NCBI GenBank assembly: GCA_018817385.1
Contig: JAHIUA010000090.1
Span: 41,561 to 105,560 of the forward strand
DNA: 64,000 nt
Source of the DNA: Pseudomonadota bacterium
Lineage (GTDB): Bacteria; Desulfobacterota; Desulfobulbia; Desulfobulbales; Desulfocapsaceae
Direction: 5' to 3'
Shown here: one piece after another, positions 18,950-27,714 of the stretch
Numbering within the stretch: the first letter of the stretch is position 1
Layout: each line of letters begins with the position of its first letter
Made by a program: the position numbers and the translations under genes
The notes under the pieces: model-generated
The model's input: the letters and a program-made list of their open reading frames with translations, nothing else
Told to the model about the DNA's origin: nothing
Databases searched by the model: none

Positions 18950-19528
18950 ATGAAAAAGATCACCTGCATGATTCTCCTGGCCTTATCCCTACTCTCAATC
19001 TATGGCTGCTCATCCAAAGATCCGTCCATCCAGACCTATCTCCGGGAAGGCACAGACCTGAGCTACGTCACCAGGGTTGCTATCCTCCCCTTTGAAAACA
19101 ACACCCAGGATGAGTATGCCTCCAAGCGGATCCGTGACATAACCGCCACCCAGATTATGGCCATGGGCCTCTTTGATGTTGCGGACAAGGGAGTTGTTGA
19201 CAGTGCCCTGAGCGAGATGGGTATAGACCCCAGCACCCCTCTAGATGTTCCTCTGGTAAAACAACTCTCCCAGAGACTCAATGTTCAGAGTTTAATCATT
19301 GGCACGGTCAACAATATCGGAGAAAGTCGCCAGGGCTCGTTCAGCTACCCGGAAATATCGCTAACTCTCCAGCTCCTCGATGGCGAATCTTCGGTAATAC
19401 TCTGGCGAACCAGTGATACCCTGAGTGGATATTCCCTTTCCGACCGCCTGTTTGGCCTCGACCCTATGGATTCCTTTCAAATCACTGTCGAATTGCTTGA
19501 TAACATGCTTTCAACTATTCCAAAGTGA
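18950..19528 (+). CDS. CsgG/TolB-N-like lipoprotein A
   Basis: 192-aa lipoprotein (lipobox IYGC near residue 20). The fold signature VTRVAILPFENNTQDEYASKRIRDITATQIMAMG followed by a LNVQSLIIGTV strand resembles the CsgG/FlgO/TolB-N family of periplasmic outer-membrane-associated proteins. CsgG itself forms the curli secretion pore; here only the alpha/beta domain is visible, with no transmembrane hairpins. It starts 3 bp after the barrel and its stop overlaps the next start, so these genes are translationally coupled. Confidence 0.7.
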   Translation: MKKITCMILLALSLLSIYGCSSKDPSIQTYLREGTDLSYVTRVAILPFENNTQDEYASKRIRDITATQIMAMGLFDVADKGVVDSALSEMGIDPSTPLDVPLVKQLSQRLNVQSLIIGTVNNIGESRQGSFSYPEISLTLQLLDGESSVILWRTSDTLSGYSLSDRLFGLDPMDSFQITVELLDNMLSTIPK

Positions 19529-21066
19529 ACAGAATGGCAGGAAAACTCTCCACCTCTGAGGTACAGGTAAAAAGGCGGCCAACTGCAGCTTTTGCCGGAT
19601 TGTACCTTAGCCTGCTCATAGCCTTATTCTTCTGGACTGGAATGGCAGTTGCCCAGTCCATTGCCTTTTTTCCCCTTCTCGACCTGAGCGAAGACCCCAA
19701 TGGGATCAATAGCCCACTCACTGAAAAGGTCCGGCAGGAACTGATTTTACGCGGAAAGACGCTTATTCCGGCTGAAGAAGTCATGCAATTTCTGGTTCGC
19801 AACCGAATCAGGAGTCTTGGAAAGCTAAGCCGTTACCAGACATCTCTGGTTCACAAAGAGCTCGGCGCGGAGCTGGTGCTTCAGGGGACTGTATGTCAGA
19901 TAGATAATGACACAACACCTCTCCTAAGCCTCAACCTCCAGCTCAGCAGGACCTCGGACGAACAGATTATCTGGGCCCATACAGAACAACTCTACTACTC
20001 AGACCTCACCAGCCTCCTTGGTTTGCAAGATCCCCATAACCTGGCAGATCTCTACGAACCTTTTTTTAATTCCCTCTTTGCCACCCTGCCTGAACATCCA
20101 GATATTGGAGGGGAAGCAATGAATACCTTGAATATTGACACAGTGATCATTTCCCCCAACTATCTCAGATCTGGAGAAAATGTAAGCTGCAAGATTAAGA
20201 TGCGCAATATTTTGGATGACAAAGCAATCCAGCCCCAACTGATCGTTCGTTCCAACGGACAGGAGCACCCCCTCATTCTCGATGAAGAAGGCTATTACCT
20301 GCAAACATCCTGGCCGGTTGAAGAAAATGCCGGATCTTATCCCATAACCTTGAAGGCCACCTGGCCATCAGGGATCACTCAAGAAGGAATTATCGGTTCC
20401 TACAATGTTGATGTTCAAGAACCTGGAGTGAAACTACACCTGATCGGCACCGAACGTGACGGACAAATCCTATTCAGCGACAAACTCATTATTATCCCCA
20501 AACTTGTGGAACCCGAGCCAATTGACCGTTGGGAAATTATGGTCATCGACGAAGAGGAAGAAACAATAGTCATCATGGGAGCCGCCGGCAATATACCAAG
20601 ACGTATCACCTGGCAGGGCAAGACCACGCTGGGTGGCATTGCAGCTCCCGGCATCTACTGGATCACCTTCAAGGTCTGGGACCGTGCTCAACGCGAATCC
20701 TACGCCGAAGCCGAAGTTCAATACAGACCTGAGCCGCCGCAGATCCTGGTGGAGGCAACCCATGAGGAGGACCGAGTAAGGGTTGGTCTCGACAACATTG
20801 TCAATACCCCACTCAACTTTTGGTGGGCCAAATTTTTTGCAGAAGACGGCCGTCTGCTTAAACTGGTCCAGGGAACTGAACTGCCTGCGACCATTGAACT
20901 TGACAACATTTCTGATCCGGAATACAAGATCCAGTGCCTGCTGACCGCCAGAGATATCCTCGGCAACCAGAGCCAACTCAATATTGCCAACCTGTTTAAA
21001 CCTGTTGAGAGTGGAGTTGATGGAGAAGAAATCAGCATCGAAACCGAATGGGTAGAGGAGTTTTGA
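19525..21066 (+). CDS. CsgG/TolB-N-like protein with C-terminal Ig/FlgD-like domains
   Basis: 513 aa with a signal anchor near residues 25-45 (LSLLIALFFWTGMAVAQS). Residues ~45-190 form a TolB-N/CsgG-like domain (SIAFFPLLDLSEDPNG … LGAELVLQGTV). Residues ~205-490 look like two or three beta-sandwich domains (ENVSCKIKMRN, DRWEIMVIDEEEE, GIYWITFKVWDRAQRESY), the latter FlgD-Ig-like. The GTG at 19525 overlaps the previous stop; the ATG three codons later is an alternative. Not a known named protein; the context suggests an envelope scaffold for the cytochrome conduit. Confidence 0.65.
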   Translation: MNRMAGKLSTSEVQVKRRPTAAFAGLYLSLLIALFFWTGMAVAQSIAFFPLLDLSEDPNGINSPLTEKVRQELILRGKTLIPAEEVMQFLVRNRIRSLGKLSRYQTSLVHKELGAELVLQGTVCQIDNDTTPLLSLNLQLSRTSDEQIIWAHTEQLYYSDLTSLLGLQDPHNLADLYEPFFNSLFATLPEHPDIGGEAMNTLNIDTVIISPNYLRSGENVSCKIKMRNILDDKAIQPQLIVRSNGQEHPLILDEEGYYLQTSWPVEENAGSYPITLKATWPSGITQEGIIGSYNVDVQEPGVKLHLIGTERDGQILFSDKLIIIPKLVEPEPIDRWEIMVIDEEEETIVIMGAAGNIPRRITWQGKTTLGGIAAPGIYWITFKVWDRAQRESYAEAEVQYRPEPPQILVEATHEEDRVRVGLDNIVNTPLNFWWAKFFAEDGRLLKLVQGTELPATIELDNISDPEYKIQCLLTARDILGNQSQLNIANLFKPVESGVDGEEISIETEWVEEF

Positions 21067-21069
21067 ACA

Positions 21070-21666
21070 GTGAAGTACTGGGTCCGTTTTTTTCTTATTC
21101 TCTTTCTTTTTCTTCTTGCCGGCTGTGGTGGCAAAGCTGTGCCAATCATCCAAAAGCTGGCACCTTTACCCGCACAGGGGAGCTGTAAGATTGCCGTCCT
21201 CCCTTTCCTCAACAAGATTTCCTATCCTCAGGGCGGCCCAATTGTCAACAAAATCTTCCTCTCTGAACTCGTGGCCACCGGCCGCTTTCAAGTATTCCCC
21301 GAAGGGGACATCGACTCGATCTATCAACAGCTTCTCATCTACCCCCTTGAACAGCCCACCCGGGAACAACTGGCAATGATCGGAGGCCGAATCAATCCAG
21401 ACCTCTTTATCGGTGGAACCATATTAAAGATGGATGAGAGAAGACAGGGTGACTATGTCCATACCGAAATGACCCTTATTCTCCATCTCTACGATGGTAA
21501 ATCAGGGAAACTCCTCTGGTCCACTTACCACCATCGCCTCGGCAGTGAGTATCAGCAGGTCATGCATCTTGGCAGAATAAATTCCATCTCTGGTCTGGCC
21601 CGTCGCATGTCTCAGGAAATTATAGCCGACTGGCTTGAACAAGGAATGATCCCATGTACCGAATAA
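21070..21666 (+). CDS. CsgG/TolB-N-like lipoprotein B
   Basis: 198 aa, GTG start, lipobox LAGC near residue 19. CKIAVLPFLNKISYPQGGPIVNKIFLSELVATG and INPDLFIGGTILKMDERRQG repeat the pattern of the lipoprotein at 18950. It is the third protein of this fold in a row and overlaps the isomerase gene by 13 bp. The function is unknown; a ring-forming or gating subunit at the outer membrane is inferred from family behaviour and context. Confidence 0.7.
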   Translation: MKYWVRFFLILFLFLLAGCGGKAVPIIQKLAPLPAQGSCKIAVLPFLNKISYPQGGPIVNKIFLSELVATGRFQVFPEGDIDSIYQQLLIYPLEQPTREQLAMIGGRINPDLFIGGTILKMDERRQGDYVHTEMTLILHLYDGKSGKLLWSTYHHRLGSEYQQVMHLGRINSISGLARRMSQEIIADWLEQGMIPCTE

Positions 21667-23276
21667 GTAAAATCCTCTTTTTGAGTTTTGTGCTCTCACT
21701 CTCCGCCGTCCTCTCCCTTGAGGCGGGCTGGCTTCCCTGGAGTTCCCAGACCTTTGTCACCATAGGCGGTGAAGACTACAGTAGTGATGATTTTAAATCC
21801 TGGTGGGAAAACTGGCAGGAAAAAGGCATGAAGGTACCCGAAAGTCCTGATGTTTTTATAGACTGGATACTTCTCTTTAAAGAAGCGGAACGGATGAAAC
21901 TCTACGAGTCGCCAACGTACCGTAAGAAGGCACTCACCTTTCTCAAGGCCAGGACCCTGATGTACCTGAAGAGTGAAGAAATTGACCAAAAGATTCAAAT
22001 CAGTGACGATGACCTCTGGAAGCAGTATCTGAAGAGCCATGCACCTCAATATCAGGTCAATATATTCTTTTTCAAGAAAGAGGAGTCAGCGCAGGCATTC
22101 GTCGACAAACTTGGCCAGGAATCCCTCAGCGATGCAGATTTCACCGTCAAACATGGGAGAGAGGATGGGTACTTCTCCCAGCGCAGCGAATGGTATCGCC
22201 CCACCGGCATTAATCCCGGATGGCTCCCTATCCTCCATGAATTGGAAAAGGGTAAAATGAGCGCACCGGTTCCCTATAAAGAGGACTTTGTCGTCTTGAG
22301 ACTGCAAGATATTGTCGAGGGGAGCAGGGAAGACTTCGAGGTGGTGAAAACCCAGGTACGGGAAAAAGTCTGGAAAGATGAGGAAAACAGACTGACTGTT
22401 GACCTGCTCAACAGGCTCCGCCAACAGTACCATGTAAAGATAGACAATGAGCGTCTGGAACAGTTGGACATTGAGACAGCTGACAATACAGGAACCGAAG
22501 AAGCCCTTATTTATACAGACAGGGGAGAAATCTCGGAAATGATTGTTCTTGCCAAAATCCGTCAACTACAGCGTTTCAGAAGACAGAATGGTTTCAAGGT
22601 AGAAAATACTTTCGAATTCAAAAACCAGGTTGTCAATGGTATCATAGATCAGACCTTGACCTCTTGGGAGGCTCTGGCCAGGAACTATGAACAGAAACCA
22701 CCCTTTGAAGCCATATATAAGTTCTACTGTCAACACCGGATGACCAAAGTACTTGAAGAACGCATTTTCGCCCCTCAGGCACTGGTGACAGAGGAAGAAA
22801 CCGAGGCTTATTACCAGAAAAATCTGTCTCTTTTTACTCAGCCCGAAATTATCCGAATGGCAATTGTCGAAGGTGATGAAGAGGCTCTCAATAATTTGTG
22901 GCTTGAGGTGGCCCTTGGCGGAGACTTCATTCTGCTTGCCCAAAAGCGTACCGGTCACGATGTTCCCATTCGGGACATCCCGTCCAACCACCTCCACCCA
23001 CAGGTCAAAGAGGTTGTTGACAAATTAACCAAAAATGAAGTGAGTAAAGCCTTTACCGTTGACAAGCATGTAAGCATTGTTCAACTCGTTGAGCGCACCC
23101 CGAAACATATCATGCCCCTGGCCGAAGTGAAAGAAGACATTAAGCAAACCCTATACACTTCAAAATTGAACGCACTCCGCCAGGACTACCTCAATAAACT
23201 ACGTGAAGAATACGCAGTAGAAATCAATGACAATGCCTGGCAGAATCTCAAAAAAGAGATGGAGCAAGATGATTAA
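21654..23276 (+). CDS. Parvulin/SurA-like peptidyl-prolyl isomerase
   Basis: 540-aa exported protein (signal SFVLSLSAVLSLEAG). Two parvulin-like regions are recognisable: residues ~130-225 (QVNIFFFKKEESAQAF … GYFSQRSEWYRPTG … VPYKEDFVVLRLQD) and ~395-490 (EIIRMAIVEGDEEAL … NEVSKAFTVDKHVSIVQLVE). A helical SurA-N-like region lies between and around them. It probably aids folding of the barrel or proline-rich segments of secreted cytochromes. The four-base-scale overlaps with both neighbours argue that it is dedicated to this cluster and is not the general SurA. Confidence 0.8.
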   Translation: MYRISKILFLSFVLSLSAVLSLEAGWLPWSSQTFVTIGGEDYSSDDFKSWWENWQEKGMKVPESPDVFIDWILLFKEAERMKLYESPTYRKKALTFLKARTLMYLKSEEIDQKIQISDDDLWKQYLKSHAPQYQVNIFFFKKEESAQAFVDKLGQESLSDADFTVKHGREDGYFSQRSEWYRPTGINPGWLPILHELEKGKMSAPVPYKEDFVVLRLQDIVEGSREDFEVVKTQVREKVWKDEENRLTVDLLNRLRQQYHVKIDNERLEQLDIETADNTGTEEALIYTDRGEISEMIVLAKIRQLQRFRRQNGFKVENTFEFKNQVVNGIIDQTLTSWEALARNYEQKPPFEAIYKFYCQHRMTKVLEERIFAPQALVTEEETEAYYQKNLSLFTQPEIIRMAIVEGDEEALNNLWLEVALGGDFILLAQKRTGHDVPIRDIPSNHLHPQVKEVVDKLTKNEVSKAFTVDKHVSIVQLVERTPKHIMPLAEVKEDIKQTLYTSKLNALRQDYLNKLREEYAVEINDNAWQNLKKEMEQDD

Positions 23277-25254
23277 TAAAAGTTCGAATAGCAAAAATAT
23301 AACAATTTTTTTTAGTATTGTTATGGCGGCCTTGCTGTTCTCATGTGCACCCTCCAGCCAACAGTCGGCCAGGACAGCAAAAAAATGCCTTGACTGCCAT
23401 CCAGAGATGGGTGAAAGGTTCAAAAAGGGGTATGTCCATGCCCCGGTCCAAAATGAACGCTGTGACAAATGCCACCTGCCTCACGGGCTGGTCGGCGGAG
23501 TCTTCCTACGTCAGGAACCTCCCACCCTCTGCTACACCTGCCACCAGGCAATAGCCCCTAGTAAAGATCAAAAATCAATCCATCCTCCTGTGGTGGAGGG
23601 AAAATGCAAACGCTGCCATAACTCACACAATTCGATATACCCCCGACTCTTGAAAGAGGACTCGGAAAAGACCTGCTTCAACTGTCATGAAAAAGAGAAC
23701 TTCAAGAAAAAATACATTCATCCTCCGGTGCAACAGGGCTGTAAGACCTGTCATGACCCGCACAAGTCCGACAACAGCTCCCTTTTAAGCAGTGCTCCTG
23801 ACACAGGCTGTCGTTCCTGTCACCAGACAGACAGGGATACCTTTAAAAAGGCCCACCATAACTATCCGGTTGAGAGCGGTTGTTTGCTGTGTCATACCCC
23901 GCATGCAAGCGATTCTCCCAATCTCCTTAAAAAGAATCTGCACAAACCTGTAAGCAAAGGCGAATGTGATTCCTGCCATCAGGTACAGGGACAGAAAATA
24001 TCAACCAAGTCCCCTGCCAATGAACTCTGTCTCAACTGTCATGAAAAACCGATGAGCGGACCGGGCAGTATCCACAAGCCTTATCTCAATAAACAATGTA
24101 TCAGTTGCCATGCGGTACATGCAAGCGATGAACGCCTCCTCCTGGCCCAACCTGCTGAAGAGGTCTGTCTTGGCTGCCATGGCACAGGACCGACATCCAC
24201 AGTGGAAGAGAGTACAACCCAAGAAAAGCCAAAGATGACAAGTCACCACCAACCCGTGGTCAAAGGCCAATGCCTCTCATGTCATAATGGCCATAGCTCT
24301 CCCCGTAAGTCCCAGCTCAAAGACGATGAGAAAACCCTCTGTCTGAACTGCCATGAAAAGAAAACCTTCGCTGAGAGCGGTGCCAGCCATCAGCCTGCGC
24401 CCGAACAGTCCTGTAATACCTGTCACCTGCCCCATGAGTCGGCAAATCAGAATCTTTTGACCTCTCCCCAGGCCACACTCTGCTTTTCCTGTCATAAGAA
24501 AGAGGCGGACGAGAGAGGGCGTTTCAGTCTCCACCAACCCTTTGCCACCGCAAACTGCACAGGCTGTCATCAACTTCATGGAGCCAAAGAGAAGAAATAT
24601 CTCAAGGCAAATAACAAAAACGGAGATCTTTGCGCCACCTGCCACCAATCCATTCAAGATGCTGGCGACACCATACAGTCCCATGCACCTGTGGCCAAGG
24701 GCGAATGCCATCGCTGCCACTCTCCACACTCGGCTGACTTTGCCTATGTGGTAAAGCAAAAACCTGGTAAACTTTGCCTTGAATGCCACAAGGATGTCAA
24801 CCAGATCATCCAAAACTCCAAGGCCCCCCATAAACCGGCTGTGGATGAAAACTGCATCACCTGTCACGCGGCCCATGGTTCTCCTCACGATCATATCCTC
24901 AAAAAAGGGCAACCCGTGGTCTGTCTCAGTTGCCATAATGAAATTGCAGAGTATTGGCGTCAGGGAGTGGTGCATACCCCAGCGGTCAAAAATTGCCTGC
25001 AGTGCCATCAGGCCCACGGTTCAGATATAGAGGGGATGCTCACCAAAAAAGGGGGGCTACTTTGCGCGGACTGCCATACAGTTACAGGTCCTGAATTTCT
25101 TAAAGCCCATAAGGGCATAAAACCAGGTCAAGATTCCTGCAACAGCTGTCACGACCCCCATGGCAGTCCTGAAAAAGGCCTCCTCTATCCAGTGGGTCAT
25201 ACGCCTTTCAAGGAGGGCAACTGCAGCCCCTGTCATGATGGGAGGAAAAACTAA
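23269..25254 (+). CDS. 26-heme c-type cytochrome lipoprotein
   Basis: 661 aa with lipobox FSCAPS near residue 22, so likely attached to the outer membrane. By hand I count 26 CxxCH motifs, all canonical, spaced about every 24 residues. They alternate between CxxCHxxHG/HA types (for example CHLPHG, CHDPHK, CHAVHA) and CxxCHEK/CHK types, giving a repeating two-heme unit of the 'doubled CXXCH' kind. Such arrays form linear heme wires. The ATG at 23269 has GGAG in front and overlaps the isomerase stop. This would be the largest electron carrier of the island. Confidence 0.9.
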   Translation: MINKSSNSKNITIFFSIVMAALLFSCAPSSQQSARTAKKCLDCHPEMGERFKKGYVHAPVQNERCDKCHLPHGLVGGVFLRQEPPTLCYTCHQAIAPSKDQKSIHPPVVEGKCKRCHNSHNSIYPRLLKEDSEKTCFNCHEKENFKKKYIHPPVQQGCKTCHDPHKSDNSSLLSSAPDTGCRSCHQTDRDTFKKAHHNYPVESGCLLCHTPHASDSPNLLKKNLHKPVSKGECDSCHQVQGQKISTKSPANELCLNCHEKPMSGPGSIHKPYLNKQCISCHAVHASDERLLLAQPAEEVCLGCHGTGPTSTVEESTTQEKPKMTSHHQPVVKGQCLSCHNGHSSPRKSQLKDDEKTLCLNCHEKKTFAESGASHQPAPEQSCNTCHLPHESANQNLLTSPQATLCFSCHKKEADERGRFSLHQPFATANCTGCHQLHGAKEKKYLKANNKNGDLCATCHQSIQDAGDTIQSHAPVAKGECHRCHSPHSADFAYVVKQKPGKLCLECHKDVNQIIQNSKAPHKPAVDENCITCHAAHGSPHDHILKKGQPVVCLSCHNEIAEYWRQGVVHTPAVKNCLQCHQAHGSDIEGMLTKKGGLLCADCHTVTGPEFLKAHKGIKPGQDSCNSCHDPHGSPEKGLLYPVGHTPFKEGNCSPCHDGRKN

Positions 25255-26435
25255 TGCGCCTGATGTCTGGTCTCTTTTCAAGCCTCTTTTGTTTCAGTCT
25301 TGTTTTTCTCTGTACCACTCCCAGCCCGGCAGTGGCTGACAATGTCTGTTTCACCTGCCACGACAAGACTCTGTTCACCGACAAAATTGTCCATCAACCA
25401 GTGGCTGAATCACAATGCAGTGTCTGCCATAATCCGCATGTCGCCAAATACAAGGGCTTGTTACGTGACCATAATGGTACACTCTGCTACTCCTGCCACA
25501 AAAAGAGTAAAGAAGAATTTGGTAAAGGTATAGTCCACGCCCCCGTTGCCCAGGGAAATTGCAGTGGCTGTCACTCTCCCCATGCCAGCAGCAATAAGGG
25601 CCTGGTCAGTAACGATCTGGCAAACAAATGTTTCGCCTGTCACACAGACCTGCCTCAAGAATACAAACAAATCCATAAACCCTTTGCGGATGGTAATTGC
25701 ATAGCATGTCACAGATCACACCAGGCCGATAACCTGCAACTGTTGTCTGACAAACCCGATACCCTCTGCTATTCCTGCCACGCCGCAGATACACTGCAGG
25801 CATCCCATAAGGACTATCCCCTGGCCCTCAAAGACTGCCTCTCCTGTCACAACCCACACGGAAGCGATCGCCAGGGACTGATGCGGAATTTTCTTCACCA
25901 GCCATATGTTGAAGGGTGTGCATCCTGTCATCAAGGATCAAACAAGGTCAGCATGGCCACCTGTTTAAAATGTCATGAAAATACCGGCAAAGAACTTCTT
26001 GCCAATCACAGCCATATCACCCTCCAGGAGGGCAATAGTTGTCTCAACTGCCACTCACCCCATGCCGGAGACGACAAGGCTCTACTCAAAAACAAAGAAC
26101 GGCAGGTCTGTAATTCCTGTCATGCCGAGACACTTGCCCGCTACCGGCAGAAAGCTTTTCCACATCCCCCGGTTAAAAAATGCTCCATCTGCCATGACTC
26201 TCATGGCAGCAAAAATCTAGCTATGCTCAAGGGAGACGGCAATGCCATCTGCGTTCAGTGCCATGAAACCCAGGGGAAATTTACTCATCCCGTGGGACCT
26301 GAGGTCCTTGAATCCCATACCGGGCAAATGGTCACCTGTGTCTCCTGTCACAATCCCATGGGGACTGACCATAAAGATCATCTCCTTCAGGAAGGAAAAC
26401 GAGCCCTTTGCATACTATGTCACCGCACCTATTGA
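25254..26435 (+). CDS. 16-heme c-type cytochrome
   Basis: 393 aa, signal peptide ending SPAVADN, and 16 CxxCH motifs by hand count, arranged as in the preceding 26-heme protein (CSVCHNPHVAKYKGLL, CSGCHSPHASSNKGLV). The ATG overlaps the previous stop in TAATG, so the two are translationally coupled and probably partners. The absence of a lipobox suggests a soluble periplasmic or secreted protein. The repeat similarity suggests origin by duplication of a two-heme unit. Confidence 0.9.
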   Translation: MRLMSGLFSSLFCFSLVFLCTTPSPAVADNVCFTCHDKTLFTDKIVHQPVAESQCSVCHNPHVAKYKGLLRDHNGTLCYSCHKKSKEEFGKGIVHAPVAQGNCSGCHSPHASSNKGLVSNDLANKCFACHTDLPQEYKQIHKPFADGNCIACHRSHQADNLQLLSDKPDTLCYSCHAADTLQASHKDYPLALKDCLSCHNPHGSDRQGLMRNFLHQPYVEGCASCHQGSNKVSMATCLKCHENTGKELLANHSHITLQEGNSCLNCHSPHAGDDKALLKNKERQVCNSCHAETLARYRQKAFPHPPVKKCSICHDSHGSKNLAMLKGDGNAICVQCHETQGKFTHPVGPEVLESHTGQMVTCVSCHNPMGTDHKDHLLQEGKRALCILCHRTY

Positions 26436-26536
26436 TCTTTTTTCAAGCAGGATTACCTGCCAGACGAGTCATCTCTCTGTGAGAGTTGGAACGTTTGACC
26501 AGCGGAAGGCGAATACTTAGAGAGCCAACAAAAGAT

Positions 26537-27430
26537 ATGATGACAAAACGCACATTCTGGATTCTGCAAACAGTATTAGTATTCATCCTTGTCCTTGGAT
26601 ACCATAACGAGAGAGCTGAAGCAGCCTCGCCCTGGCTTTGGGACCGTGTTCTCAAACAGGATATGGTAAAAGATGCCATGCAGATGCCCACCGCACTCTA
26701 CATAGATGTAGACAAAGAGCTCTATTATGTAGTCGACAGCGGACGTAATCGACTCCTCTCATTTAACCGGAAGGGAGAGCTGCTCAATATTTTTAATGCC
26801 GGCAAGGCCCTCAACATCCCCTTTGACATGGTTAAAACTGAGGAAGCAGGTATTTGGATAATTGAAAAAGGAAATAATAGTCTGAGCTATATCGCTCTCA
26901 AAGAGAAAAAGGTCACTCCAAACACCCTCACCTACAAAGGAGAGCTTGTTTATCCTGAACGGATTGAGACCCATGCAGGCCTTTTATACGTCTTGAACAA
27001 GGCAACTGGAAACATCATCAGTTATTCAAAAAAGCTTGAGCCGGTCAATCGTTTTTCCTGCTCCGCCTGCCCTTGGGGATTTGTTGATTTTAAAATCTAC
27101 CAAGAGAAGATATGGGCACTTGACCAGGCCAACCGAACCATCCGTTGCTTTAATCTGACAGGAGAACTGATCAAGACCTTTGAGTTGGGGGACACCATTA
27201 ATTTTCCAGTATCACTGGCCATAGAAGGAACCGGATTTATGTATGTACTGGATCGGCAGAGCCGTGATATCGCTGTCTATGATAGAAACGGAACATTTAA
27301 ATACCGTTTTCTGGAACAGGGTATTGCTCGGGGACAACTCTCTTTCCCAAGCGAAATCCGTTTTGATCCCTGGGGAGGACTCTGTTTGGTCGACGAAGGA
27401 AACGCCAGAGTGGAAATTTTCAAACGATAA
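26537..27430 (+). CDS. Secreted NHL/six-bladed beta-propeller protein A
   Basis: 297 aa with signal peptide (LVLGYHNERAEAASP). Repeated blades read ALYIDVDKELYYVVDSGRNRLLSF, LLYVLNKATGNIISY and GGLCLVDEGNARVEIF, the NHL pattern. There are no heme motifs. Propellers of this type recur four times in the island, always next to multiheme genes. A protein-protein scaffold for cytochromes is a reasonable inference. The start at 26537 (or the next ATG at 26540) gives a normal signal peptide. Confidence 0.8.
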   Translation: MMTKRTFWILQTVLVFILVLGYHNERAEAASPWLWDRVLKQDMVKDAMQMPTALYIDVDKELYYVVDSGRNRLLSFNRKGELLNIFNAGKALNIPFDMVKTEEAGIWIIEKGNNSLSYIALKEKKVTPNTLTYKGELVYPERIETHAGLLYVLNKATGNIISYSKKLEPVNRFSCSACPWGFVDFKIYQEKIWALDQANRTIRCFNLTGELIKTFELGDTINFPVSLAIEGTGFMYVLDRQSRDIAVYDRNGTFKYRFLEQGIARGQLSFPSEIRFDPWGGLCLVDEGNARVEIFKR

Positions 27431-27714
27431 CTGAGCCGCTCCGAGAAAAAAACCGGGGTTTGAGATTTGAAAATAGGGGGTTGATGCACAACCGCCAATG
27501 AGTTCAGCTAACTCCTTACAGAGAAACAAGGGACAGAAAGTTCAGGCATTGGAAGCCAATATGGGATTCATTGCTGGAGTCAACGAATTCGATTTACCAA
27601 CTCATCCTAGGCCAGGCAGATAATTCTGCCGCTGAAGGACTGTCACCGCAGGGTTTTTTGCCCGGCAAAAGAGGGGAACCAACTCAGGGAAACCCTCTAT
27701 GGAATGGGAAGTTT
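27431..27714 (+). promoter_or_regulatory. Structured leader before the second OmcS/OmcE-like gene
   Basis: 284 bp without a gene. Three hairpins stand in a row: GGCAGA-TAAT-TCTGCC (27615-27630), GCAGGG-TTTTTT-GCCC (27648-27663) and AGAGGG…CCCTCT (27670-27698) enclosing GGAACCAACTCAGGG. The last ends 17 nt before the start. It could be a regulatory mRNA leader; I cannot match it to a known riboswitch. Confidence 0.4.

Noticed and set aside
24277..25017. 246-codon minus-strand frame inside the 26-heme gene
   Set aside because: Same antisense effect of repeated heme codons; the translation is a Met/Gly/Cys-rich repeat without meaning.
27670..27700. Resemblance of GGGGAACCAACTCAGGGAAACC to the c-di-AMP (ydaO) riboswitch
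   Set aside because: Only a short stretch matches and there is not enough RNA downstream before the start codon for the rest of that aptamer. Kept only as an unnamed structured leader.
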